Shown here: positions 1 through 10,386 of the stretch, in pieces
How positions within the stretch are numbered: the stretch's first letter is position 1
How the letters are laid out: each line of letters starts with the position of its first letter
NCBI GenBank assembly: GCA_030490835.1
Contig: CM059971.1
Coordinates: 992,001-1,056,000, forward strand
Reading direction: 5' to 3'
From: Annona cherimola
Lineage: Eukaryota; Streptophyta; Magnoliopsida; Magnoliales; Annonaceae
DNA: 64,000 bases
The notes under the pieces: model-generated
Told to the model about the DNA's origin: nothing
What the model saw: the letters and a program-made list of their open reading frames with translations, nothing else
Database searches by the model: none
Translations under genes and position numbers: made by a program

Positions 1-106
1 AATTGCAAGAACTGGGGTTGAAATTAGACTAAATATGCAGTATAGATCATACATGATAGTGTTGTTAGAACCAATGTAAAAAAAAATTCATATTTGTGGT
101 TGCTAC
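1..106 (+). other. Copy of a REM/B3-gene intron segment
   Basis: These bases match, with substitutions and small indels, the intron segment at about 57433-57523 of the B3 gene further along the window. Shared words include 'ctggggttgaaat', 'aaatatgcag' and 'tttgtggtt'. The match stops exactly where a hAT-like terminus begins at 107. I infer that a paralogous B3 gene or a fragment of one lay here and was interrupted. No exon of it is visible inside the window. Confidence 0.6.
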
Positions 107-290
107 TAGGGGTGCAACTCGGGTCGGGTTATACCGGGTTTGAGTGAACCCAAACCCTAAGCCAACCGGGTTGGAGTAAACCCAAACCCAAACCCTAAGA
201 TGTAATTCGGGTTCGGACCGAGTTCGGGTCGGGTTCGCATTGGTTTTGGTTTGGTTTCGGGTTTGAATTCGGGTTACCAATAAACTATTT
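107..290 (+). mobile_element. 5' part of a hAT-type non-autonomous element
   Basis: The segment starts with TAGGGGTGCAACTCGGG, the terminus of the complete hAT element at 61484-62418. It continues with the same degenerate GGGTT/CGGGTT and AAACCC-rich body. No matching right terminus is visible before the assembly gap at 521, so the element looks truncated or the right end lies in the gap. No coding capacity is seen. Confidence 0.6.
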
Positions 291-520
291 TTTTCCAAAT
301 TCAGTTGTAATCTAAAAGAAAATTATTGAAATATACATACATGTGTTTATGAAGTCAAGTCTCACGCTGAATTCTACAAGATACTTTCAAAGAATTCTGC
401 AACATCATGCTGAATTCTGCAATATTCTTTGAATGAACTCTGCAAGCAATTTTTCAGCACCCTATAGACACAAATAAATGACAAATTAGTTAGTTTTATG
501 ACTAGTTGGTCATTTCTATT

Positions 521-620
521 NNNNNNNNNNNNNNNNNNNNNNNNNNNNNNNNNNNNNNNNNNNNNNNNNNNNNNNNNNNNNNNNNNNNNNNNNNNNNNNN
601 NNNNNNNNNNNNNNNNNNNN
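521..620. other. Assembly gap (100 N)
   Basis: Exactly 100 undetermined bases, a conventional scaffold-gap length, so the true distance is unknown. The LINE remnant begins immediately to the right. Confidence 0.99.
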
Positions 621-1272
621 TCAACTTTGTTTTTATAATCTTATTAAAAAATTTTGTTAACCATATTACACCTACATCTCTTATGCACTTCCATGCCTTA
701 ATTGGTATATTATCTTGACCTAAGTTTTTTTCTATTTTCATTTTCCTTAAAGCTTCTTTTACTTAAGTTATTCGAATTTTGGGAAATAATTGATATTCCT
801 ATTTTCTTCTCTATTTAAACTAACATCTAATGTTAAATATTCATATGGGGTATCATTTAGTAAATTATAAAAATAATTTTTTCATCTTTCTTTAATATCA
901 TCATTTTTTACTAGAACTCTTTGATCCTCACTTTTAATGCATCTAACATGCATCAAATCTTCACCTTTATCTTCTTTTAATTTAACAAACTTAAAAATAT
1001 CTTTTTCACCTGTCTAATTACTAATCAATCACATAAGTTGTCATAAGCTTTGTGTTTAGCATCGACAATAATCTTTTTAGTAACTTTGTTTGATAGCTTG
1101 TATTGTTGAAATTTTGTATCATTTTTATTTCTTTGCCATGTTTTAAACATTTTTTGTTTAGCATTTATAGCTTTTTGAATATCCTCATTCTACCACCAAA
1201 TTTTCCTACGTGAGGATCTACGATTTTTATATATACCTACAATACTTTGTCATACTTATTTTATGTTAGTTG
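621..1272 (-). pseudogene. LINE (non-LTR retrotransposon) remnant, reverse-transcriptase part
   Basis: Read on the minus strand this stretch carries broken pieces typical of plant L1-type LINEs. These are a pre-RT linker resembling WWWNEDIQKAINAK and TWQRNK, a segment containing CIKSEDQRVLVK, and the RT start around GQDNIPIKAWKC and WLTKFFNKI. Stops and frameshifts separate them, so it is non-functional. It is the 3' continuation of the LINE piece at 8122-8735. The two were separated by an LTR insertion that duplicated AGTTG (1268-1272 and 8122-8126). The rest of the RT would lie in or beyond the N gap. Confidence 0.75.
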
Positions 1273-1841
1273 TGTAAGGCCCGGCCCATATATTAAAAAA
1301 AAATAATTTATGTTGCTGCATGTGCATATTTTCAGTATATATGCAGAGCACCAAAACTATTTAAGATGGGGTAAAAGGGAGCTCGAGCAGGCTCTCGAAA
1401 CAGAGCAGAAGAAGGGCAAAAAAATGAGAGGAAAAGAGAGAAGAAGAAGAAGAAAGAAATAGGAGGAGAAGGAAGAAGAAGGAGAGGGAAAAGAGGAGAA
1501 GTCCGTCATTGCCTTGCCCACGCATACCGCCTATGTTGCCGCCGTCCGGGTCGCCGGAGGTAAGGAAGAATATATATATATATTCATATTGTTAAGGCAA
1601 TGCTTTTGAACTTGGCTTTTGGAAACGAACCTTTTCTTTATGATTAGTCGAATAAACTCATTTTATGACATAAATGCACTTGATCATTAGTGTGAATGTA
1701 ATTCATGCATTGAAATGAAAGTAAAGTTTCACCAAGGTTGTAATTGGACAGGTTGTTCGTCCTTGACGTTGCCTAGTTGGTGCGTCCAACATATGAGTAG
1801 ATGATCACTTGATAAGTGTCACCTGCTGTAATAGCCATCGT

Positions 1842-1866
1842 CCATCCGTTTTCAAGAAACGGATGG
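1842..1866 (+). repeat. Hairpin near LTR start
   Basis: The arms CCATCCGTTT (1842-1851) and AAACGGATGG (1857-1866) form a perfect 10-bp stem with a 5-base loop, 15 bp inside the LTR end. The 3' LTR has the same hairpin with a changed loop (4929-4953). The copy at 63492 has one stem mismatch. Confidence 0.8.
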
Positions 1867-1945
1867 AAACGGTGGGATTAATGGGCCATGCACGTTCGTT
1901 TCAAATTGATGGCAATAAACCCCATCTGTTTAACATATGGATTAG

Positions 1946-1952
1946 TATAAAA
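1946..1952 (+). promoter_or_regulatory. TATA box of the LTR promoter
   Basis: TATAAAA lies about 120 bp into the LTR and recurs in the 3' LTR (5033-5039) and in the LTR at 63492 (63610-63616). It is followed by a purine-rich leader and a possible splice donor (gaaggtaagc). The position fits the U3 promoter of a plant LTR element. The function is inferred. Confidence 0.55.
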
Positions 1953-4051
1953 GGTGCAAACGAGAGATGGGTTTTCGCCATTTGAAGAAGAAGAGAAATC
2001 ACGCAGGAGACAGACGAAGGAAGAAGAAAGAATTTTGAAGGTAAGCTGCGTCGAACTATTTTCTCTGTTAATCTCATTCATTCTATGTTATATGCAAGTT
2101 ATTTCATAGATCTAAACCATTCACGACAATTCTAGCATGACTAATTAGTCACAGGAGTATTATTGAAATGTTTAATGTCGAAATTTTACTTATTTAAATG
2201 AGAAGTACCAAATAAAGGGTATGAAATGATATATGATGAAATAAATACACTTCTGAGCATAATTAGATAATTGTAACCATACAATAATAGGATAATTATA
2301 TGATTAGCCTACCTGCAAAATTTTAGATTGATTAGACTTATAGATTTTTAGATATAGCGATTTTAGACATAATATAGAGTGGTAAATATGTATTTTAAGA
2401 GAAAAACACAAAAAAATAATTACAGGAAAATATAGATGCAAAACAAATAATCTGAATCATTACAAACATTATTTGAGATATTTTACAGTATGTGTGATGA
2501 ATTAATTCTGTAAAAATTTAGTTTATATGGTTATTCGAAGTGATATTTAATATTAACCTTTTATTAAACCCTTTATATTAAATCTGATGATAGAGATGTT
2601 ATTTTGAAAAATGGACCGTCCAGATTATAAAACATAATTTTATAAGCTTACCCTTAAAATTTCAGAACAAACAGATGTGTATATCGAGAGATATAAGCTA
2701 TTTTATTTGGAAAATATGGACCGTTGAAAATAAACAAATAAATGAATAAACTTCTGGACTAGTGGGCTAAGCCCATCTGAACAAGCCCAGTGACTCAGAA
2801 GCCCATAAACCAAGCTTAAGCCCACAGAAACGAAAGCCCAAGAGCTTAGCCCACTTAAACAGAGCCAGCCCACTATCCAATCTGGCCCAACTTCTAACAA
2901 AGGACCCAGCCCGCTAACCTGGCCCACTGTTCCGGCCAGCCAGCAGCAGCCCACCGGCGGCGGAAAAAAAAAAATCAAATAAATACAAAAAAAAAATCTG
3001 AAAAAAATACAGAAAATTATGAAAAATACCCAGAAAAGTAAATTCAATATTTAGAAGCTTAAATGAGTTTAAAATTATAAATTTATGAAAAAAAAGAAAG
3101 TTGATGAAGGTGTGATAAATGGAAAATAGATAAATAAATATATATATAAATTATAAAAATATGAGAAAATTTAAAGAAAAATATCTAAAGAAGTATAAGT
3201 CAAAATTTATTTTTACATATAAAAATAAAATTGTTTAAAAGTGAATTAATATAATAATAAATAGAAAAAAATAGGATTTTGACCGATTAAAATTATGAGA
3301 AATTTTGAGAAAGTTGTAAATGGAATTTTAAATAATATTTGTGAAAATCAAAGTGAAATAATAAACATATTGTGATGAAAATTAGGAAAAGAGACTTGAG
3401 GCTACTACAAAAAAATTGGAAAAAGAGAAGTTTTAGAATCTACTCAGAGGTAAGTAAACTTCTACCAAAACATGTCTTTGAAAATACTATGTGAATATTA
3501 TGAATTGCTATGAAATATTATTATTTATTTTCTTTCAAATTTGTTTATTCAAAAAAATGAGCATTATTATTTCAAATTCATGTTTAGTAGTGAAATTAAG
3601 TGATACTTCAATTAAAAATTCATGAGCATGATGCATAATTGCATATTGGGTTTGCCGCCAAGGAGTAAAGTAGTATGGTAGTACCTGGGTAGCGACCTCA
3701 GGACTATCAAAGGAGATGATTCAGCTCACGAATGTGTAGCACGGCTGCACGCGAGCACAAGTAGATGGCAATACCCCTAGTAGGAATGCATAATTTAAAA
3801 TTGACATATGTGTGCACATCCATCAAGATGTTTTTTTATTACAGTTTGTTGCGCATAAAAGACAGTATAGATATTGTTTTTTTAAAAAAATATATATATA
3901 TATATGATTGAAAATGAATTTAAAAAAATACATTTTTACTTACTGAGCTTTCAACTCACATAGTTTTTATTTTCAGTGGAAAAACAGGGATACAATGCTA
4001 TACTAGAGCCTTTATCAACATGGGAAAAAGGCAAACCTAGCAGAGGAAAAG

Positions 4052-4879
4052 TTTAGGAGCAGTTTAAATCAGACAATGGGGACAAAATTGAAATTTAGCA
4101 CAACATTTCATCCACAAACAGATGGGCAAACCGAAAGACTAAATCAAGTAGTTGAGGATATGTTGAGAATGTGTATAATAGATTTCAGAATTGGTTGGGA
4201 TAAATATATGGCCTTGGTGGAGTTTGCATATAATAACAGTTATCATGCTAGTATTAAAATGTCCCCTTATGAAGCTTTATATGGGAAACCTTGCAGAACA
4301 CCTTTAAATTGGGATGAGGTTGGAGAAAGAAGATTGATCGGGCTAGATATTGTGCAAGAAACTGCAAATAAAGTAAAGTTAATCAGAGAAAGATTGCTTA
4401 CTGCCCAAAGTAGACAGAAATGTTATGCAGATCTAAGGGGGAGAGAATTAGAATTTTCCATAGGTGATAAGGTGTTTGTAAAAATATCACCTATGAAATG
4501 AGTTATGAGATTTGGCAAAAAGGGAAAGCTCAGTCCTCGTTATATCGGACCATATGAAGTTTTAGAGAAAGTCGGAGCAGTGGCATATCGAATAGCACTA
4601 CCACCCTCATTGGTTGCGGTGTATAATGTGTTTCACATTTCTATGTTGAGAAAATATGTGTCAGATCCTTCCCATGTGCTTACAGCAGATCGATTGCCAA
4701 TCTCAGATAAGTTAATATATGAAGAAAATCCAATCAAGATAATAGATTCTAAAGAGCAACAGTTGCGGAAAAGGTTGATAAAGTATGTCAAAGTGCAATG
4801 GAGCAATCATGGAGAATCGGAGGCTACGTGGGAGCTTGAAGAAGATATCAAACAAAAATATCCATTTTTGTTTAATTAA
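4052..4879 (+). pseudogene. Integrase C-terminal part and chromodomain-like tail of a Ty3/gypsy polyprotein
   Basis: The frame is open from the deletion junction to the stop at 4877-4879 except for one TGA at 4499-4501. Visible family marks: FHPQTDGQTERLNQ (end of the integrase catalytic region), FAYNNSYHASIKMSPYEALYG, then the GPY/F module (GPYEVLEKVGAVAYRIALP) and VFHISMLRKYV. It ends in a chromodomain-like tail with VQWSNHGESEATWE. The TGA lies where relatives read a glycine codon after SPMK, so a single G-to-T change is likely. The protein would have joined element DNA to the host chromosome. With the catalytic core deleted it cannot act. Confidence 0.9.
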
Positions 4880-4901
4880 GTTTCGAGGACGAAACTTTTA
4901 T

Positions 4902-4913
4902 AAGGGGGGAGAA
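4902..4913 (+). other. Polypurine tract
   Basis: AAGGGGGGAGAA directly abuts the first base of the 3' LTR (4914). This is the expected plus-strand priming site for reverse transcription. Confidence 0.85.
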
Positions 4914-7388
4914 TGTAATAGCCATTGTCCATCCGTTTCCAAGAAACGGATGGAAACGGTGGGATTAATGGGCCATGCACGTTCGTTTCAAATTGATGGC
5001 AATAAACCCCAGCCGTTTAACATATGGATTAGTATAAAAGGCGCAAATGAGAGATGGGTTTTCGCCGAAGAAGAGAAATCACGCAGGAGACAGACGAAAG
5101 AAGAAGAAAGAATTTTTAAGGTAAGCTGCGTCGAACCATTTTCTCTGTTAATCTCATTCATTCTATGTTATATGCAAGTTATTTCATAGATCTAAACCAT
5201 TCACTACAATTCTAGCATGACTAATTAGTCACAGAAGTATTATTGAAATGTTTAATGTCGAAATTTTACTTATTTAAATGAGAAGTAACAAATAAAGGGT
5301 ATGAAATGATATATGATGAAATAAACACACTTCTGAGCATAATTAGATAATTGTGACCGTACAATAATAAGATAATTATATGATTAGCCTTCCTGCAAAA
5401 TTTTAAATTAATCAGACTTATAGATTTTTAGATATAGCGATTTTAGACATAATATATAGTGGTAAATATGTATTTTAAGAGAAAAACACAAAAAAATAAT
5501 TACAGGAAAATATAGATGCAAAACAAATAATCTGAACCATTACAAATATTATTTGAGATATTTTACAGTATGTGTGATGAATTAATTCTGTAAAAATTTA
5601 GTTTATATGGCTATTTGAAGTGATATTTAATATTAATATTTTATTAAACCCTTTATATTAAATCTGATGATAGAGATGTTATTTTGAAAAATGGACCATC
5701 CAGATTATAAAACATAATTTATAAGCTTACCCTTAAAATTTCAGAACAAACAGATGTGTATATCGAGAGATATAAGCCATTTTATTTGGAAAATATGGAC
5801 CGTTGAAAATAAACAAATAAATGAATAAACTTCTGGACTAGTGGGCTAAGCCCATTTGAACAGGCCCAGTGAGTCAGAAACCCATAAACCAAGCTTAAGC
5901 CCACAGATACGAAAGCCCAAGACCTTAGCCCACTTAAACAGAGCCAGCCCACTATCCAGTCTGGCCCAACTTTCAACAAAGGACCCAGCCCGCTAACCTG
6001 GCCCACTGTTCCGGCCAGCCAGCAACAGCCCACCGGCGGCCATTCGCCGACGCTGGCGACCGGCTGGCCGGCGGCGGAAAAAAAAAATCACATAAATACC
6101 AAAAAAAATCTGAAAAAAATACAAAAAATTATGAAAAATACCCAGAAAAGTAAATTCAATATTTAGAAGCTTAAATTAGTTTAAAATTATAAATTTATGA
6201 AAAAAAAATGAAAGTTGATGAAGGTGTGATAAATGGAAAATAGATAAATATATATATATATATAAATTATAAAAAATATGATAAAAATTAAAGGAAAATA
6301 TCTAAAGAAGTATAAGTCAAAATTTATTTTTACATATAAAAATAAATTGTTTAAAAGTGAATTAATATAATAATAAATAGAAAAAAAATAGGATTTTAAC
6401 CGATTAAAATTATGAGAAATTTTGAGAAAGTTGTAAATGGAATTTTAAATAATATTTGTGAAAATCAAAGTGAAATAATAAACATATTGTGATGAAAATA
6501 GGAAAAGAGACTTGAGGCTACTACAAAAAAATTGGAAAAAGAGAAGTTTTAGAGTCTACTCAGAGGTAAGTAAACTTCTACCAAAACATGTCTTTGAAAA
6601 TACTATGTGAATATTATGAATTGCTATGAAATATTATTATTTATTTTCTTTCAAATTTGTTTATTCAAAAAAATGAGCATTATTATTTCAAATTCATGTT
6701 TAGTAGTGAAATTAAGTGATACTTCAATTAAAAATTCATGAGCATGATGCATAATTGCATATTGGGTTTGCCGCCAAGGAGTAAAGTAGTATGGTAGTAC
6801 CTGGGTAGCGACCTCAGGACTATCAAAGGAGATGATTCAGCTCACGAATGTGTAGCACGGCTGCACGCGAGCACAAGTAGATGGCAATACCCCTAGTATG
6901 AATGCATAATTTAAAATTGACATATGTGTGCACATCCATCAAGATGTTGTTTTTATTACAGTTTGTTGCGCATAAAAGACAGTATAGATATTGTATTTTT
7001 TAAAAATATATATATATATGATTGAAAATGAATTTAAAAAAATACATTTTTACTTACTGAGCTTTCAACTCACATAGTTTTTATTTTCAGTGGAAAAACA
7101 GGGATACAATGCTATACTAGAGCCTTTATCAACATGGGAAAAAGGCGAACCTAGCAGAGGAAAAGACAAAGAAGTTTAGAATTTTATTGAAATTTTCTTA
7201 TAATGCTTGGTTATTTTGATTTTAGACATTGAAAATTGTATAATAACTCCTTAAGGAGCAAACTCGATATGTAATAGTTAAAATTTTTATGGTTTTGCAC
7301 CTTGGTATCTATTTCCATCTTGGGAGATCTTATTTTAGCTTTGACATAGTAGACCCCATTCACAATACCTCAAAGGTGGGGTGTTACA
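4914..7388 (+). repeat. 3' LTR, full length (2475 bp)
   Basis: It starts TGTAATAGCC right after the polypurine tract and ends GTGTTACA before the CCTGC duplication. It contains the hairpin and TATA box described for the 5' copy, a CCCA-rich GC-richer stretch at 5840-6075, and an AT-rich tail. Confidence 0.88.
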
Positions 7389-8121
7389 CCTGCCATAGAG
7401 AAAACTATGTTATTGAATAATGCGTGTTATGATTGCATCTCATCCTCATGCATATATGATGAACTATGGAGGTTTCATATTTTTTCCTATTAACAACACT
7501 TGCTTACTGAGTTCTTTGAACTCGCCGATTTTATTAAACAGTTGCAGAGTATTCTGATTTCAAGAGCAATGGAGACTTCACTGGGTACAAGGACGATGAG
7601 GTAAAGAGCCATATGAGGCTCTTGTGTATGCTGAGTGTGATTTGTAATAAGAAAACTTTAGAAGTGCTAAATTTTCTTTTGATTTTGAAATGTGTGTAAA
7701 ATATATATATAATTTGTGTGCATGCTGTGAAAGATATTTATAGCATAAATTCGGTTATATTGTGTAAATTGTATGGATGTATAGATGATGTAAGATGAAG
7801 AATATTGGAGTATGGAGGTTTACTGTGACTATAATGAATTTGTGAAGAAAAGGGAGAATTTGTGGTTATAATGAAGTGTTACAGGTTATTTCTTAATGTA
7901 AAGAATTATATGGTGAATATTTATATTCAGGAAACGTCCTAGTTACAGACGGGATACTGCCGAAATTTTTATAGATATGTATAAAAAAATTAGATCACTT
8001 GATTATTGGTTAGTATATAAATGTAAGTTAGATTATGGACTTCACCACTTTTCAAAAGATTCCAGGCATGAAATCCTATAACAAACTTATGTATAAATAT
8101 GTCATAGGTCGGGGCGTTACA

Positions 8122-8735
8122 AGTTGTCAGTTTATCCCACATTGATTCTACTATATCTTCTTGCGTGTCTCATTTTCCTTCTTCTATCATTCTTTTACTT
8201 AAAAGTTTCATATTGTTTCCCTTAAAATTCTACCATTTAGTTTTTAGAAATATATTATTTTTAGTTTTTGTTGACTCTTTTTGTGTATATATATCCATTA
8301 CTAATAATCTGTACTTAATAACTAAGCTCTCACATGAGATAACTTTACAATTAATACAAAGATATTTATCTAATTTTCTTATAAAGAAGAAATCTATTTA
8401 GCTAGAATTGATCCTACTCTTGAAAGTTATCAAGTGTTCACCTCATTTCTGAAATAAGGTATTTGCTATAACCAAATCATATACTATAGCAAAGTCCAAA
8501 ATGACATTCCTCATTTCATTCCTTATTCCAAAACCGAAACCTCTATGACTTCTCTAATATCATACATTCTCCTTTCCTACATGTCCATATAAATCTTCAC
8601 TTATCACAACCTTTTCCTGGTTAGGTATTCTTTGCATAACACTATCTAAGTCATCCCAAAATTGTATCTTGATTCTATCATCTAATCCTACTTGCGGTGC
8701 ATAAGCACTAATCACATTTATAACCTATATGCCTA
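8122..8735 (-). pseudogene. LINE remnant, AP-endonuclease part
   Basis: The minus-strand reading shows the end of an exonuclease-endonuclease-phosphatase domain of a plant LINE in broken frames. Pieces include ISAYAPQVGLDD, IKIQFWDDLDSVMQRIP, RGFGFGIRNE, VILDFAIVYDLVIANT, HLITFKSR, IDFFFIRK and CINCKVISCES, then a linker ending near VESMWDKLTT. It joins the RT part at 621-1272 once the LTR insertion is removed. Confidence 0.75.
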
Positions 8736-10386
8736 AATACAAGTTTTATTTGAATGAATAAATACATTAATTCAGCAATTATATCACTAATTGTTTTGTT
8801 ATAAAATGCTTGATTTGAAATCACTTTTTATGTTAGTTTTTCAGATTCTCACTTAAAGTGTTTTTTTTTTTCGTTCGTGTGAGTTCTCTATCATTCGGTC
8901 ATGAAGAGCAGATTTTTTGGAGTCGGTTTACATCTAGTGTTCGCTTTTGTTGTAGATGCTTTCGTATGTTTACATTAGAAATTCCTATAACTTATTTTTT
9001 TCATGTATTTTGGATTTGCAGGCCATGGATCGATCCACGAGTAGCAGGAGAAGGAATGCTACTTTGGTTCCCAATTGAAATACCTCATGAAATCTAGTTT
9101 TTTATTAGAATGCTGTCTGTTATTTAGTTTTTCGCTGAATTGCCTAGTTTTATCATCCGAGAAAACAGGTCATGTTTATACAAGTATGACAGATGATGAT
9201 GTGGTCCGCCAAGCTGGATGATAATCTGTTCCATAGTTACTGCTGAGCATTTCTCCAATCTCGGGATTTCTGTTGTATTTGTACTTTTGCAGGCTTTTCT
9301 ATAAGTAGTGTCAATGCTAGCATTATGTCAAGAGGATTGTAAATAGCCATTGTCCAAATGTTTTTGAAACATCTTCAACTGTTACACATTTTGACTTGTG
9401 AATCTCATATTTCATTTGTACTGATTTGTTTTTTTTCAAACATGAATTTTGCAATTGGTCCTTGGGCTCTCGAAGTAGAGGTATCAATGCTTACCAATCT
9501 CACGAGAACATCTCAATTTCCATAATCATTGAAGAAATAGTGAAATATTGCAATAGAAGTATCGTTTACAATAGCACTTCGCTGTATATGTTACAGGAGA
9601 ACACTTCTTACAAGGATTGATTACAGCCCAACGAACACTGGTATAAGTACAAGTGAATGTAATCTAAACAACAAATCTCACAATTTAGCAGATGGGTAGG
9701 ACATATTAGCAGTAGCTAGTTCTCCAACATTGGGCATCCCTGGCAGTCCAGTTTCTTCATTTAACACACACGTGGTGTTCTTGGATCATTGTCTCAGCTT
9801 AACCATGCCATTGGCATGGCATGTTTGAAATTCTGTGGTCATCTTAAAGGATAGCAGATTCCCAATTGGCCTTCCCTCCCTTAACAGAAATATATTCAGT
9901 CCCACAAATCCGTCTACATTATTACAAGAAAAAAGAATCAGTGTGCATTTTGCACTCGTGAGAAATAAATGGTGCAGAAAAGAAATTTTTAAGCATAGAA
10001 TAAATGGAACCCATGAAACAAAGCACAATTGATTAGTCAGTATGCAATATTGGAGGAAAAAGTATGTGAATTCAGAATGTGGAAATAATCTGAGAAAATT
10101 GAGATGCATGTAAATATCCCAATCAAAAAAAACACGAGTATTCATGAGGAAAACTGTCAAATAAAAGGGCCAATCATGAAATATAATAATAAAGCTCCTA
10201 AATAGATCAATTTTAGTAACGATAAAATTCATTTATATTTATCGATGCATTTTCAAATGAATTTAAAATCTATTAAACCCTAATCAAATTGAAGTTGATA
10301 AATCTAGTCAAACAAGGTGAAATTACTTATCCTAAATAATTAAAAATTTGCTGATACCTGAAATTTCCGTTAATCTCCAATTGGAA
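8736..10386. other. No recognised gene
   Basis: AT-rich sequence. A short exon-like stretch follows a T-rich tract and TTTGCAG near 9020, starting GCCATGGATCGATCC and reading AMDRSTSSRRRNATLVPN to a stop. It could be the last exon of a plus-strand gene, but nothing upstream supports one. The segment nearest 10386 would be the 3' flank of the minus-strand CNL. Confidence 0.4.

Larger units (their letters stand above)
1827..4051 (+). repeat. 5' LTR of the chromovirus-like element, truncated at its 3' end
   Basis: It aligns to the 3' LTR from its first base to 'gaggaaaag' at 4043-4051, then jumps into integrase sequence. The last 223 bp of the LTR (equivalent to 7166-7388) are therefore absent. 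Compared with the 3' LTR it also lacks about 35 bp near 2955, bounded in the other copy by two CCGGCGG words, which suggests a slippage deletion. Confidence 0.85.
1827..7388 (+). mobile_element. Internally deleted Ty3/gypsy chromovirus-like LTR retrotransposon
   Basis: Both ends are TG...CA (TGTAATAGCC at 1827, GGGGTGTTACA ending 7388), flanked by the exact 5-bp duplication CCTGC (1822-1826, 7389-7393). Order: truncated 5' LTR (1827-4051), 3' part of integrase plus chromodomain-like tail (4052-4879), polypurine tract (4902-4913), full 3' LTR (4914-7388, 2475 bp). Primer-binding site, gag, protease, reverse transcriptase, RNase H and the integrase catalytic core are missing. The two LTRs differ by scattered substitutions and several indels, so the insertion is not recent. 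The same LTR starts again at 63492 and a relic lies at 60685-62800. Confidence 0.88.
1273..8121 (+). mobile_element. Solo LTR (Ty3/gypsy-type) interrupted by a second element
   Basis: The outer boundaries are TGTAAGGCCC at 1273 and GGGGCGTTACA ending at 8121, a TG...CA pair. The 5-bp direct repeat AGTTG flanks it on both sides (1268-1272, 8122-8126). After removing the nested element at 1827-7388 and one CCTGC copy, about 1.28 kb of LTR remains (1273-1826 plus 7394-8121). No internal domain of its own family is present, so it fits a solo LTR left by LTR-LTR recombination. A relic of the same family occurs at about 23560-23900. Confidence 0.8.

Noticed and set aside
2703..3047. Minus-strand open frames in the LTRs (also near 5782-6033)
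   Set aside because: They are LTR sequence rich in CCCA words read backwards. No retroviral or host domain is recognisable.
8858..9097. Plus-strand 79-codon frame as a gene
   Set aside because: Cys/Phe-rich low-quality composition with no motif. Only the short piece after TTTGCAG near 9020 looks exon-like, and it is unsupported.
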